From Affinundibacterium flavidum (GTDB taxonomy: Bacteria; Pseudomonadota; Gammaproteobacteria; Burkholderiales; Burkholderiaceae_D), in contig NZ_JACOGA010000003.1 in assembly GCF_014284175.1 (NCBI RefSeq), positions 62,001 through 126,000 of the forward strand: a DNA stretch of 64,000 bases, in the 5' to 3' direction. Shown piece by piece: positions 44,934 to 54,992 of the stretch. Position 1 is the first letter of the stretch. The number at the start of each line of letters is the position of its first letter. Both the position numbers and the translations under genes were made by a program. The notes under the pieces were generated by a model. The model was not told where the DNA came from. It ran no database searches and saw only the letters and a program-made list of their open reading frames with translations.

Positions 44934-45103
44934 CCCCCTTCTCCCGCAAGCGGAAGAGGACTACAAGGGCCGGGGATGAGGGTCGTCGAGAGAATAAAAT
45001 GATGTTTCCTTCTTACATACAAAATCTGACGAACCATATTGAACAAGCATTTCGCCAATCTGAACTACCCTCACCCTAACCCTCTCCCGCTTGCGGGAGA
45101 GGG
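44934..45103. repeat. Inverted-repeat element with CTCTCCCGC arms, family D
   Basis: The left side has CTTCTCCCGCAAGCGGAAGAG and GGGGATGAGGGT. The right side has ACCCTCACCC and a self-palindrome CCCTCTCCCGCTTGCGGGAG. This type of G/C-rich repeat is common in proteobacterial genomes. Confidence 0.7.
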
Positions 45104-45185
45104 AACTTTGAACTCGTCATCAACCTATATCAAAATTCAATTACAGGGATTTGCGACACCGTAATGTACCCAGCAATTAGATTTC

Positions 45186-46040
45186 TTAGTTACCCTCAAA
45201 TTTCGGTTTTTCCTTATTCACAAACGCATGATAAGCACGATGAAAATCGTTGGTCATCATGCAGATTGCCTGTGCTTTAGCTTCCGCATCTATTGCCTGA
45301 TCGACGCTCATATCCCATTCTTCATGCAACATTTTTTTTGTCATAGCATGCGCAAAGGTCGGGCCACTCGCAAGATTATTGGCATAGGTTTGCGCCGCGT
45401 TAACGACTTGTTCTGGTTCGCTTAGCTGATTAAAGAAACCCCAGCGTTCGCCTTCTTCACCTGACATGCTGCTTCCGCTATACAGCAAATCCGATGCTCG
45501 TCCCTGACCGATGATGCGTGGCAAGATCGCACAGGCACCCATGTCACAACCAGCTAGTCCAACGCGTGTAAATAAAAAAGCTGTTTTGCTGCGAGAAGTG
45601 CCTATCCGGATATCCGACGCCATCGCAATGATTGCACCAGCACCAGCGCAAATGCCATCGACTGCAGCGATGATAGGCTGCGGACAAGCACGCATTGCTT
45701 TCACCAGATCGCCAGTCATTTGTGTAAAGCGCAGCAAGCCTGGCATATCGAGTTTGGTCAAAGGGCCAATAATTTCATGCACATCGCCACCCGAGCAAAA
45801 GTTCTCACCGGCACCAGTCATAACGATGGCTTTAATGTCGTCGGCGTAGCACATAGTGCGAAACAGATCGCGCAACTCGGCATAGGATTCAAAGGTCAGC
45901 GGGTTCTTACGCTCAGGACGATTTAAAGTAATGGTCGCGACTTTATCCTTGACTTGATAAGCGAAATGCCTTGCCTGATAATTCGTCAGCGTTTGATGGT
46001 TGCCAGGCAAATCGCTGGCTGTTCCATTGAGATAGTTCAT
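45186..46040 (-). CDS. Enoyl-CoA hydratase/isomerase of the anthranilate cluster
   Basis: 284 aa from the ATG at 46040; a GTG at 46055 is possible and would overlap the marR stop by 8 bp. Crotonase fold: [25 protein letters not shown] (oxyanion hole), [36 protein letters not shown]. It is in the 2-aminobenzoyl-CoA gene set and would add water to an unsaturated CoA intermediate in the beta-oxidation-like steps after ring reduction. Confidence 0.9.
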   Translation of the reverse strand: MNYLNGTASDLPGNHQTLTNYQARHFAYQVKDKVATITLNRPERKNPLTFESYAELRDLFRTMCYADDIKAIVMTGAGENFCSGGDVHEIIGPLTKLDMPGLLRFTQMTGDLVKAMRACPQPIIAAVDGICAGAGAIIAMASDIRIGTSRSKTAFLFTRVGLAGCDMGACAILPRIIGQGRASDLLYSGSSMSGEEGERWGFFNQLSEPEQVVNAAQTYANNLASGPTFAHAMTKKMLHEEWDMSVDQAIDAEAKAQAICMMTNDFHRAYHAFVNKEKPKFEGN

Positions 46041-46047
46041 ATTGTTC

Positions 46048-46569
46048 TCATTCACTCTCGTTATGCTTGTTACCCGCGCTCAAATCCGACTTCACGCTAG
46101 ACAACATACTAATCATTTGATTTTTTTGTTCGGGATCTAAGCCCGCCAACAATTCCGCAACCCATGCTTCATGCACGCTGGCCATGGTCTTAAATGCTTT
46201 ACGTCCTGCCGGTGTCAACTTCACGCTGTAAGCGCGCCTGTCTTGCTTATCAGTCACACGCACGACCAAGCCTTCTTGCTCTAGCTGATCGGTAATACCT
46301 GTGATATTGCCACCCGTGACCATCATGCGTTTGGATAATTCCCCCATGCGCAAACCATCGGGATGACGTTCGAGCTGCGCCATCAAATCAAAGCGCGGCA
46401 AAGTAATATCAAACTCCGCACGCAGGCGATTGCGGATTTCGTTTTCTATCATCACGGTAGTCGATAACATGCGCAGCCATAATTTTAATGACTGGTGATG
46501 ATCTTGGGTTAAACGAGTTTCAAGATCAATAGTATCAATCGCAGCACTCTGCACTGTCTGCACATTCAT
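46048..46569 (-). CDS. MarR-family regulator of the anthranilate cluster
   Basis: 173 aa from the ATG at 46569, whose first base is the last base of the preceding SDR stop codon (TGATG). Winged helix of the MarR type: [49 protein letters not shown] pattern. MarR regulators of CoA-aromatic pathways usually bind the CoA thioester and then release DNA, so 2-aminobenzoyl-CoA is a plausible effector. The start choice assumes translational coupling; a longer frame runs back into the SDR gene. Confidence 0.9.
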   Translation of the reverse strand: MNVQTVQSAAIDTIDLETRLTQDHHQSLKLWLRMLSTTVMIENEIRNRLRAEFDITLPRFDLMAQLERHPDGLRMGELSKRMMVTGGNITGITDQLEQEGLVVRVTDKQDRRAYSVKLTPAGRKAFKTMASVHEAWVAELLAGLDPEQKNQMISMLSSVKSDLSAGNKHNESE

Positions 46570-47354
46570 CACATCACCTCGCCGCCAGCCACCGCTATCG
46601 ACTGACCATTTTGCGACGCACTCGCAGGTGAGCATAACCACAGTACGGCATCTGCCACTTCTTCAGCTTGAATCAAGCGTTTCTGCGGATTACCAGCGGC
46701 CAATTCGGCACGCGCTTGTTCTTCGCTACGACCGGTCTTTTGCATGATATTCGCAATCGCCTCAAGCACGATGTCGGTCTCAGTATAGCCTGGGCACACT
46801 GCGTTCACTGTCACGCCTTTTTGCGCGACTTCCAAAGCGAGAGATTTAGTCATGCCGATCACGCCGTGTTTCGCCGCGGCGTAAGCTGCAACATAGGCGT
46901 AGCCTTTTAATCCAGCGGTGCTCGCCACATTCACAATACGCCCCCAGCCTTGCGCTAACATCGCTGGCAATGCTTGTTGTGCACACAAAAACGTACCGGT
47001 CAAATTCACTGCCAGCATTTGCTGCCATTGTGCTTCCGTAGTTTTTAAAAACGATGCCGAACTTGCCTGACCTGCGTTATTGATCAAAATATCGATAGTG
47101 CCAAATTGTTTAATGGCGGCGGCAAAGCCTGCTGCGACCGAGGCACTATCACTGACATCCATACAAATGTAATTGATTTGCCCGTTTTCGTGCAAACGAT
47201 TCACCGTGTCCATTAAAGTGCTTTCAGTTCGACCACTGATGGTCACCTTTACACCTTGCACTAACAAAGCTTGCGCAATCGCTAAACCTATACCGGTCGC
47301 GCCACCTGTCACTAAAGCGTGTTTGCCGACCAATGCGGGATGGAAAAAATTCAT
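46569..47354 (-). CDS. SDR/3-hydroxyacyl-CoA dehydrogenase-like protein of the anthranilate cluster
   Basis: 261 aa. SDR pattern: LVTGGATGIGLA (NAD(P) binding), NNAGQAS, and the catalytic Ser-Tyr-Lys in NVAST and YAAAKHG. Starts 1 bp after the stop of the monooxygenase gene and is coupled to the MarR gene. In the known anthranilate-CoA clusters a 3-hydroxyacyl-CoA dehydrogenase of this type acts after ring reduction and hydration. Confidence 0.9.
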   Translation of the reverse strand: MNFFHPALVGKHALVTGGATGIGLAIAQALLVQGVKVTISGRTESTLMDTVNRLHENGQINYICMDVSDSASVAAGFAAAIKQFGTIDILINNAGQASSASFLKTTEAQWQQMLAVNLTGTFLCAQQALPAMLAQGWGRIVNVASTAGLKGYAYVAAYAAAKHGVIGMTKSLALEVAQKGVTVNAVCPGYTETDIVLEAIANIMQKTGRSEEQARAELAAGNPQKRLIQAEEVADAVLWLCSPASASQNGQSIAVAGGEVM

Positions 47355-47355
47355 A

Positions 47356-49749
47356 TCAGCCTTCCAATAATTTTGCGGCGATTTCTTGCGGGCTCATACC
47401 TCGACTGGCCGCCGCAACTTGACGTTCACGTTCCAAATTGCGTTCTAACTGCAATTTGCCAGCGACATATTGTTGTGGCCAACTGATATCGGTAAATCCT
47501 AGCTTAGCGGCTTCATGCAAAGTCCAGGCGGGATCCGCCAGATGTGGCCTAGCAATCGCGCATAGATCCGCACGTCCGGCAGCGATGATGCTATTCGCGT
47601 GGTCTGCTTCAAAAATCGCGCCAACCGCAATCGTCGCAATTTGCACTTCATTGCGAATACGATCCGAAAACGGTGTTTGGAACATACGTCCGTATACTGG
47701 TTTCTCTTGCTTACTGACCTGACCCGAAGAACAATCGATCATATCCGCACCTGCTTCTTTAAACAGTCTTGCGATCTGCACCGCATCGTCAGGTGTGATG
47801 CCGCCTTCTACCCAATCGTGCGCGGAAATACGCACCGATATGGGCTTTTGCGCAGGCCAAACTGCACGTATAGCGGCAAACACGTCCAACGGGTAGCGAC
47901 AGCGATTTTCCAAGCTGCCGCCATATTCGTCGCTACGCTGATTGGTCAATGGTGAAATAAAGCTAGACAAAAAATAGCCATGTGCGCAGTGCAGTTCCAG
48001 CCAATCAAAACCGGCCTGTTCAGCAGCCACTGTCGCAGCGACAAATTCATTGAGCACTTGCGTCATTTGCTCTTTGGTCGCCGCTTTAGCGACTTGCGAA
48101 ACGCCTTGCAAATATTGTTGATCTGAAGCCGAAATCAAAGACCAATTACCCTCATCCAAAGGCTGATCGATGCCGTCCCAGGCACGCTTAGTTGATCCCT
48201 TGGCACCTGCATGACCTAGTTGCACAGCGATCTTGGCATCGCTATTCGCATGCACAAAATCGACAATACGTTTCCATGCTTGCGTATGTTCGGGCTGATA
48301 TAAACCAGGGCAAGCCGGTGTGATTCTGCCCTCAGCTGAAACGCAAGTCATCTCCGCAAACACCAAACCTGCGCCACCCATCGCCCGACTACCGAGATGC
48401 ACCAAATGGTAATCGCCCGCGACACCATTGACCGCAGAATATTGCGCCATCGGCGACACCACGATACGATTTTTTAAAACCACATCACGTAGTTTAAAAG
48501 GTGTGAACATCGGTGGGATGGCATGCGTTGTCAAAGGCATAGCAAGACCCGCTTGTGCAAATGCCTGCTCAGCAATCCAGACTTCAAAGCTACGCACATA
48601 GCCCGCATCACGCAGGCGTAAATTTTCATGCGATAGACGTTGGCTGCGGGTCAACATGGAGTAAGCAAATTGCGGTGCTTGCATCGCGGTATAGCGATTC
48701 ACGTTTTCAAACCACTCCATAGAATTGCGCGCCGCGCTTTGTATTTTCATCACCTCAATTGCACGCACTTCTTGATAAGCGTCCATCACCGCTTGCATAC
48801 CATGGCTACCGTGTTGCGCAAAACAATCAGCGAGTTCGATCGCATCTTCTAAGGCCAGCTTCGTTCCCGATCCTATAGAAAAATGCGCAGTATGGGCAGC
48901 ATCACCCATCAAGACTACAGGTACGGCTTTGCCATTGAGTTGATTGTGATGCACCCACTGCTTACAAATAATGCGCGGAAATTTGATCCAACTCGCTGAG
49001 CCACGCAGATGACTGGCATTGCTCATCAAGGCATTACCGCCTAAATACTTGGCGAACAGTTTTTCACAAAATGCGATAGCTTCAGCTTGATCCATTTGAT
49101 CTAGGCCCGCTTTCAACCACACTTCCTCAGGCGTCTCGACAATGAAAGTCGCCGTATCGCCGTCGTATTGATAGGCATGCGCCTGAAACCAGCCATGCTC
49201 GGTTTCTTCAAATGCAAAAGTAAATGCGGAGAAAAGTTTTTTAGTGCCGAGCCAGACAAAGCGGCATTTACGCGTGTCGATATCGGGTTGGTAAGTGCTT
49301 TCATAACGTGTGCGGATACGGCTATTTAATCCATCACTCGCGATGACTAAGTCAGCGTCATAGGTCTGCGCTAAAATCTGATCATCTTGCACATCGGTTT
49401 CAAACACCAACTCCACACCCAGCTGCTCACAACGCTCCTGCAAAATATTGAGTAAGCGTTTGCGACCGATACCGCAAAAACCATGACCACCCGAAGTGAC
49501 TACCTGGCCTTTGAAATGCACGTCGATATCATCCCAGTGATTAAAGGCTTGCAGTATGGTTTTGGCAGTCGGTTCGTCCGCTTTCACCAAATTGCCCAAA
49601 GTCTGATCTGAAAACACCACACCCCAGCCAAAGGTATCGTAAGGGCGATTGCGTTCGACCACAACGATGCGATGCGCGGGGTTCTGCTTTTTCATCAGTA
49701 ACGCAAAATAGAGACCAGCGGGACCACCGCCTATGCAAAGTATGTTCAT
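47356..49749 (-). CDS. abmA: Anthraniloyl-CoA monooxygenase/reductase (two-domain flavoenzyme)
   Basis: 797 aa from the ATG at 49749; a longer frame to 49788 adds unrelated residues. N-terminal domain (1-390): FAD aromatic monooxygenase with [20 protein letters not shown] and a GDAAH motif. C-terminal domain (405-797): old-yellow-enzyme-like FMN reductase with [24 protein letters not shown] and the later RISAHDW. This fusion is the 2-aminobenzoyl-CoA monooxygenase/reductase, which hydroxylates and then reduces the ring. The alternative, a salicylyl-CoA 5-hydroxylase, is less likely because the reductase domain and the RidA gene are present. Confidence 0.9.
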   Translation of the reverse strand: MNILCIGGGPAGLYFALLMKKQNPAHRIVVVERNRPYDTFGWGVVFSDQTLGNLVKADEPTAKTILQAFNHWDDIDVHFKGQVVTSGGHGFCGIGRKRLLNILQERCEQLGVELVFETDVQDDQILAQTYDADLVIASDGLNSRIRTRYESTYQPDIDTRKCRFVWLGTKKLFSAFTFAFEETEHGWFQAHAYQYDGDTATFIVETPEEVWLKAGLDQMDQAEAIAFCEKLFAKYLGGNALMSNASHLRGSASWIKFPRIICKQWVHHNQLNGKAVPVVLMGDAAHTAHFSIGSGTKLALEDAIELADCFAQHGSHGMQAVMDAYQEVRAIEVMKIQSAARNSMEWFENVNRYTAMQAPQFAYSMLTRSQRLSHENLRLRDAGYVRSFEVWIAEQAFAQAGLAMPLTTHAIPPMFTPFKLRDVVLKNRIVVSPMAQYSAVNGVAGDYHLVHLGSRAMGGAGLVFAEMTCVSAEGRITPACPGLYQPEHTQAWKRIVDFVHANSDAKIAVQLGHAGAKGSTKRAWDGIDQPLDEGNWSLISASDQQYLQGVSQVAKAATKEQMTQVLNEFVAATVAAEQAGFDWLELHCAHGYFLSSFISPLTNQRSDEYGGSLENRCRYPLDVFAAIRAVWPAQKPISVRISAHDWVEGGITPDDAVQIARLFKEAGADMIDCSSGQVSKQEKPVYGRMFQTPFSDRIRNEVQIATIAVGAIFEADHANSIIAAGRADLCAIARPHLADPAWTLHEAAKLGFTDISWPQQYVAGKLQLERNLERERQVAAASRGMSPQEIAAKLLEG

Positions 49750-49798
49750 GTATTTATAGATTCTTTTTTTGTGCAAACTTAGTTTCAACTTTGACCTC

Positions 49799-49867
49799 GT
49801 AGGGCGGGTGAAACCCGCGCTGTTCGGTCGTTCAATGTGCTGGCGGCGCGGGTTGCACCCGCCCTAC
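49799..49867. repeat. 69-bp inverted repeat, family C copy 2
   Basis: Arms GTAGGGCGGGTGAAACCCGC.. and ..GCGGGTTGCACCCGCCCTAC with a 21-bp middle. It lies between the ligase and the monooxygenase genes. Copy 1 is at 44787-44911. Confidence 0.85.
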
Positions 49868-49893
49868 AACTTAATAGGCCCTGCTCATTCGTA

Positions 49894-51534
49894 TTAATTG
49901 GTCAGCTTTAACTTAAATCGCTGAACCTTGCCCGTCTCAGTACGTGGCAATGCGTCTTTGAATTCTATGCAACGCGGATATTTATACGGCGCGACATTCG
50001 CTTTTACAAATTGCTGAATATCACTAATCAGAGCTTCACTCGCCTTAGCATCACGCAGCTTCGTCGCATCACGTAAAACCACAAAGGCTTTCACGATCTG
50101 ACCTCGCTCTTCATCTGGCAAACCCACGACCGCGCATTCAGCGACTTCAGGATGTTTCAGGATAATTTCTTCAACCTCGGGGCCCGCCACGTTGTAACCC
50201 GCCGTAATGATCATGTCATCGGTGCGGGCGCGATAATGGAAATAACCTTCGGCATCCATTTCATAGGCATCGCCAGTCAAATTCCAGCCATTCAAGACAT
50301 AATTTTTTTGTCTGTCGTCCGCCAGATAGCGGCAACCAGTGGGACCTTTCACGGCTAGTCTACCGGTCACGCCGACTGCGGCGGGCTTGCCTTCATCGTC
50401 TAATACACAGGCCTGATATCCAGGTATGGCTTTTCCCGTCGCACCTGATCTCGCTTGATCTCCGGCAGCCGAAATAAAGATATGCAACATCTCAGTTGCA
50501 CCTATGCCATCGATCATGATTAAGCCTGTTGCAGCTTGCCAAGCTTCGCGCGTTGCTGCGGGTAAGGTTTCGCCAGCCGACACCGTTTTCTGCAAAGATT
50601 TCAGTGAAAAATTCGGCACCATAGGCAGCATCTGACGATAAAAAGTCGGGGCAGTAAAACAAACCGTCGCCTGATATTCGTCGATAGATTTAAGTAAGGT
50701 TTCTGGCGTGAGTTTTTCTAATAAAACTGCGGTCGCACCTATCCGTAAAGGGAATAAAAGCAATCCGCCAAGACCAAAAGTAAACGCCAATGGTGGCGTC
50801 CCAATAAAAATATCACTCGCTTGCGATTGCAAAATCGAACGCGGGAAACAATCACAAATCGCCAATACATCACGATGAAAATGCATCGTGCCTTTTGGCA
50901 TACCAGTCGTGCCCGAAGTAAAACTGATCAGGCAGACATCTTCAGCATGCGTATCGACGGCTGTGAAAGTCGTAGATTTAGACGACATCAATTGCTCGAC
51001 CGAACCTGCAACATCTGCATTAAAAATCTTAAACTGCTGCAGTACAGGACTCAATTGCTGCGCAGCCTCTAACTCTTCCTGCAATGCTGCGGAACACAAT
51101 GCCGCAGAGATCTGCGCCTTGTCGACAATCACGCTCAACTCTTTGGCGCGCAACAAAGGCATAGTGGGCACCGCCACACAGCCGACTTTCCACACGGCCA
51201 AAATGCACGCTGCCATCATGGGATTGTTCGCACCGCGCAATAACACGCGATTACCTGGAACCAACAGCATATCGTCGACCAAGACTTGCGCGATTTGATT
51301 CACCTTGGCACACAGTTCGGCGTAAGTCCAAGTTGCGCTAGCGCTACGTATCGCCACTTTGTCGGCAAACCCTTGTGCCGCGATGTCTTCTAAAAAAGCA
51401 CTCGCACAATTTAAGCGTTCGGGATACTGCAACTCAGGTAAATCAAACACCAATTCTGGCCACTGCTCAGGCGGCGGCAAATGTGCAAATGCGAAAGTAT
51501 CGACATGTGCAGACTGCGGAAAACGAATAGACAT
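49894..51534 (-). CDS. abmG: 2-aminobenzoate-CoA ligase (benzoate-CoA ligase family)
   Basis: 546 aa from the ATG at 51534 with GGAG upstream. AMP-forming CoA ligase: AMP-binding motif ISFTSGTTGMPKGTMHFHRD, GIGATEMLHIF, and C-terminal RTDDMIITAGYNVAGPEVE, with the catalytic Lys in TGKVQRFKLK. It activates anthranilate to 2-aminobenzoyl-CoA, the first step of the aerobic hybrid pathway, and leads the minus-strand cluster. Substrate assignment rests on the adjacent abmA; other benzoates would be possible for this family alone. Confidence 0.86.
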   Translation of the reverse strand: MSIRFPQSAHVDTFAFAHLPPPEQWPELVFDLPELQYPERLNCASAFLEDIAAQGFADKVAIRSASATWTYAELCAKVNQIAQVLVDDMLLVPGNRVLLRGANNPMMAACILAVWKVGCVAVPTMPLLRAKELSVIVDKAQISAALCSAALQEELEAAQQLSPVLQQFKIFNADVAGSVEQLMSSKSTTFTAVDTHAEDVCLISFTSGTTGMPKGTMHFHRDVLAICDCFPRSILQSQASDIFIGTPPLAFTFGLGGLLLFPLRIGATAVLLEKLTPETLLKSIDEYQATVCFTAPTFYRQMLPMVPNFSLKSLQKTVSAGETLPAATREAWQAATGLIMIDGIGATEMLHIFISAAGDQARSGATGKAIPGYQACVLDDEGKPAAVGVTGRLAVKGPTGCRYLADDRQKNYVLNGWNLTGDAYEMDAEGYFHYRARTDDMIITAGYNVAGPEVEEIILKHPEVAECAVVGLPDEERGQIVKAFVVLRDATKLRDAKASEALISDIQQFVKANVAPYKYPRCIEFKDALPRTETGKVQRFKLKLTN

Positions 51535-51914
51535 CAATAAGTCTCCATACGATGATTGGGTGCAGTTTTCGACTTATGTTCGATTTTTTATTTAGACTTT
51601 GCACCACGACGGATAAATACTTTAAACCTAAACTATTTAAAGGTAAAGTAAATAAAAGCAATCAAGCGCAGAGCAAGGTGGTCTGTTGCTAATAGCGTCG
51701 GCTTGCAACCGCAACTGCAATCTCAATCCCAACAATTTTATCGACGCAGGCCACCATTTATCGCTAGCCTTTCAAATGCACGCGCACAGGCACAAATTGC
51801 GTGATTAAGTTTTCCGCCACAGCAGTCTCTTGCTTAGTCGCTCCAAACTATGCAAAAAAAGCAACAACATAAAAATATTTGAATTACTGTGCAACACACA
51901 GTGCAGTGCACCAC
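51535..51914. other. 380-bp region upstream of the anthranilate cluster
   Basis: The promoter of the ligase gene must be here. An imperfect palindrome TACTTTAAACCT..AAGGTAAAGTA at 51618-51650 is a candidate MarR operator. Otherwise nothing is recognised. Confidence 0.45.
51618..51650. promoter_or_regulatory. Candidate MarR operator upstream of abmG
   Basis: An AT-rich imperfect palindrome, 84 bp before the ATG on the minus strand, in the only upstream control region of the cluster. Site identity is inferred from position and symmetry. Confidence 0.3.
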
Positions 51915-52254
51915 ATGATTACTACAGATACTTTCGGAAAATTAGAGCTCGAGCTACGGCGCGTTGTAGTGGTGCTAGCCACACTTTTACAATTACGCAC
52001 GCTACGGGTATGAGCTACGCCAGGCTTTGGCGGATAAAGATATAGCACTTGAGGAAGGTACCTTGTATCCCATTTTGCACCGCCCGGAGACGCAAGGTTT
52101 ATTACAAAGGGAGTGGGAAATTGAGGATGGCCCGCCGCGGCCTTATTACTCGCTTAATGCGGATGGCAAAAATTACTCAAAAAACTATTGGACTGAAACT
52201 GCTAAATTCGTATACAGGTGTTCGGCAATAAACATTGCCACCAGAGAGAGATAG
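51915..52254 (+). pseudogene. Frameshifted PadR-family regulator
   Basis: Frame 1 from the ATG at 51915 reads TFGKLELELRRVVVVLATLL up to a TGA at 52011. A shifted frame then continues YGYELRQALADKD, ALEEGTLYPILHR, ETQGLLQREWEIEDGPPRPY and YSLNADGK, the classic PadR winged-helix pattern. The join lies near 52000. One gained base, or two lost, would break the gene. The end after about 52180 has decayed too. No PadR partner gene follows on this strand. Confidence 0.75.
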
Positions 52255-52613
52255 CAGAGAAAGATGTAATGGCGATGGGACTTTTCAAACGGCAGCACGA
52301 TCAAGACAAATGAATGTACTTCAAGGAAAGTGAGTATAAGTGTGCAATTAAATCTAACATCCTTATAAGAAATTCCATCTACGATTACCGATTCGCTGCC
52401 ATCAAAAACTAAGCGATATCAATTTTACTTTCTTCACAACACCTGTTCTTTACTGCCAATCAATAACATCTACAACCGATCAAAACAAGAACACAGTAAG
52501 TGACTCAGCACCAACGAGGTGTTACTGTTTTATATCAGTTAGAGTCTTGCATCCTCACCTTGTAGTGACGTCATAGCTCCTATCGTGGCGATGTTCATGC
52601 AAGACCCAAATCT
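52255..52613. other. 359-bp region between padR remnant and S9 peptidase
   Basis: GTCTTGCAT at 52544-52552 and ATGCAAGAC at 52597-52605 can pair and lie just past the S9 peptidase stop, so they may end its transcript. The rest holds nothing I recognise. Confidence 0.45.
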
Positions 52614-54623
52614 TCATTGTCCTATATTTTCCTGTAAAAAATTTTCAACGCGCAGCCAAAAATCCAAGCGAGTACGCTCTAATTTCCAGCCATGGCCTTC
52701 CTCAGGATATTTTATCCATTCGACTTTGGTGTTATGTTTGCTGACCTCGGCATAAAATTGTTCACCATGCGCGATGGGAACGCGTCTATCGACGCCACCG
52801 TACGCCAACAAAAGGGGCTTTGTAATTTTCGCAGCCAAATTAACTGGCGAGGTATTTCGTAATTGTTCAGCATCTTTAATTGGATCGCCAATCATCGAGG
52901 GCATTCCGTAATTTTGCCATTCTGCAGAATAATCATTAGTCCAGCTTGATTCATACAGTAAAGGAATGTTTGTAACACCAACCCAATTCACCGCGCATTG
53001 AAATAATTCTGGATGATTCGCAATCCCCATCAAGCTCGCATAACCGCCATAACTGGCACCCGCAATACAAATGCGCTTGGGATCGGCGATGCCTTGAGCG
53101 ATTGCCCATTTGGCGGCATCCGCCAAATCATCTTGCATGGATAGCCCCCATTGCTTCCAGCCAGCCTTAAAATGCTTGAAACCAAAGCCGGTACTACCGC
53201 GAAATTCTGGCTGCAATACTGCATAACCGCGCGATGCCAAAAACTGCACCTGCGCATCCCATTCCCATTTCGCCCCACGAATAAAAGGACCTCCATGCAC
53301 CAAAACAACCATAGGTAGATTTTTGTTTTTATCACCTTTTGGCAAACTCAAGTAGGCAGGGATTTGGAGGCCGTCCCGTGCCGGGTAACGCACCATATCT
53401 TGGATAGCCATCGTTTTCGCATTAATCTTTGGATGGCTATGGCCAATTAGTTCAAGCTTGCCATCTTGTGTATCATAGATGGCATATATCTGCGGTTGAA
53501 CATCCGAGTAAGAGCGCACCGCAACATATCTGCTCAGGCCATCTCTGGCAATACTCAGTTGATTGATCGTTGCGGGCAGCAACTCATCAATCTTCTTCTG
53601 CATGGCTAGCATATTTTCATCCAACCAATATGTGGAACGTGCGTCATTCAAATAGGAAACACCGAGTAATTTTTTACTGGTACGATCAAAAATCAAGTGG
53701 CCGCTAAAATCATATCCAGCAACTGAAACGATGGCTTGATCGTCCACCGCTTTGGTTTTCAAATCAAAACGATAGAGCGACGACGTATCTTGTGTTTTTC
53801 GTGCTACCACATACAAAGTGCCATCGGGCCCCAACTCTAATGGTGTAAATTTTCCACTGTACTTGTCACTTTCCGAAATCACTTCCCAACGATCATTTTG
53901 TTCATCGTAGTACATGATTTTCTCTTTACTGCCCTCTGAGATAACACTCACTTTGGGCTTGCCATCGTAATCAACCAGCCAGGAGCGAGAATCCCCCGGG
54001 CGACTCAAAAATTCGGCCTTGCCAGTGTTTGTATTTAGGCTAATCAGGTTCAATGCTCGCAAATCATTAATAGCAGCCCAAACCGGCTGTGCGACGAATA
54101 TACTCTCGGAATTTAAACGTAAATCGACCGCATAAAAATAACTTTCAGCAGGCAAAATTCTCTTTTGAATCTTCGTGCCGGTAGTCATTCTGCCTCCCTG
54201 CAAGCGTTCAATCAAAGTTCGCAGTTCGCTGCCATCAACATTGACTGCAAACAAGCCGGGGTTATACCGAAGCTCACCCGTTGCAACCGTATTATCGGTA
54301 GTCTTAAAAACCAAACGCTTAGAATTTACCCAATGAAATTCGCTAATATCGACGTCACTAAAACCCGCCACAATTTTTGATTTCTTGGTATCTAAATCCA
54401 TAGAGACCAGTTGTACCCGACCATTTTTCATCGCCGTCAACATTGCCAGCGATTTTCCATCTGGGGACAGTTCCACCCTATTCATACGAGGGTTCTCAAA
54501 GAACAACTCTAAAGGTAGGGGCTTAAGCTGTGCAAAAGTACTCGACGTCAAGACAAGAAACATCAGCACCAATATTATTCGATGTACATGAATAACAAGC
54601 TTTTTGGAAAAAATTGTGATCAT
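52614..54623 (-). CDS. Exported S9 family serine peptidase
   Basis: 669 aa with a Sec signal peptide (hydrophobic segment ending in STFAQ). Residues 40-400 form a beta-propeller-like region; residues 430-669 are an alpha/beta hydrolase peptidase with the triad Ser524 (GASYGGY), Asp612 (GGVDRRVP) and His644 (EEGHGW). It belongs to the prolyl oligopeptidase/acylaminoacyl peptidase group and should cut short peptides in the periplasm. Single gene. It starts near an 83-bp inverted-repeat element. Confidence 0.9.
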   Translation of the reverse strand: MITIFSKKLVIHVHRIILVLMFLVLTSSTFAQLKPLPLELFFENPRMNRVELSPDGKSLAMLTAMKNGRVQLVSMDLDTKKSKIVAGFSDVDISEFHWVNSKRLVFKTTDNTVATGELRYNPGLFAVNVDGSELRTLIERLQGGRMTTGTKIQKRILPAESYFYAVDLRLNSESIFVAQPVWAAINDLRALNLISLNTNTGKAEFLSRPGDSRSWLVDYDGKPKVSVISEGSKEKIMYYDEQNDRWEVISESDKYSGKFTPLELGPDGTLYVVARKTQDTSSLYRFDLKTKAVDDQAIVSVAGYDFSGHLIFDRTSKKLLGVSYLNDARSTYWLDENMLAMQKKIDELLPATINQLSIARDGLSRYVAVRSYSDVQPQIYAIYDTQDGKLELIGHSHPKINAKTMAIQDMVRYPARDGLQIPAYLSLPKGDKNKNLPMVVLVHGGPFIRGAKWEWDAQVQFLASRGYAVLQPEFRGSTGFGFKHFKAGWKQWGLSMQDDLADAAKWAIAQGIADPKRICIAGASYGGYASLMGIANHPELFQCAVNWVGVTNIPLLYESSWTNDYSAEWQNYGMPSMIGDPIKDAEQLRNTSPVNLAAKITKPLLLAYGGVDRRVPIAHGEQFYAEVSKHNTKVEWIKYPEEGHGWKLERTRLDFWLRVENFLQENIGQ

Positions 54624-54648
54624 AAAATCCTAAAATTGAATGTTTAGG

Positions 54649-54731
54649 ACTTACGCAAAATCACAAGCTTTATTGGAAGGTCAAACTTTACAAACGTATG
54701 ACTGCCTTCGCTGTCGGTTGTGCGTAAGTTC
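54649..54731. repeat. 83-bp inverted-repeat element
   Basis: AGGACTTACGCAAAA at one end and TTGTGCGTAAGTTCT at the other pair in 13 of 15 positions. No coding inside. It could be a MITE or an insertion-sequence scar; no second copy was seen here. Confidence 0.6.
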
Positions 54732-54916
54732 TGCTAAAAATTAAAATAAAACCTAAGTAGTAGATCGTTTTATTTTTTAACAATTATATCAAATGCACTT
54801 AGTAAATTGCCTCCTAGGATTAAATTAAGAACTCCACAGATTTATTCACTATGATCTTAAAACCATTGGAGTTTTCGAAATAGTCGAAAGCAATTAGAAC
54901 ACGACGCGTCAGCATG

Positions 54917-54954
54917 CAAAAAGCGGCATTCCTGTTTGCACAGAAATGCCGCCA
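54917..54954 (-). terminator. Terminator of ilvD
   Basis: On the minus strand GCGGCATTTCTGT pairs with ACAGGAATGCCGC (one mismatch), followed by TTTTTGC. Confidence 0.9.
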
Positions 54955-54992
54955 TAGAAAATCAACTTACACCAAGAAAAAGACGCGCCGAA

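Larger units (their letters stand above)
44714..45185. other. 472-bp gap filled with inverted repeats
   Basis: Between the acyl-CoA dehydrogenase and enoyl-CoA hydratase genes, both on the minus strand. It carries repeats at 44787-44911 and 44934-45103. No gene. The promoter of the downstream part of the cluster may lie here. Confidence 0.6.
54624..54992. other. 369-bp region between S9 peptidase and ilvD
   Basis: It holds the inverted repeat at 54649-54731 and the ilvD terminator at 54917-54954. The middle is AT-rich without a gene. Confidence 0.6.
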
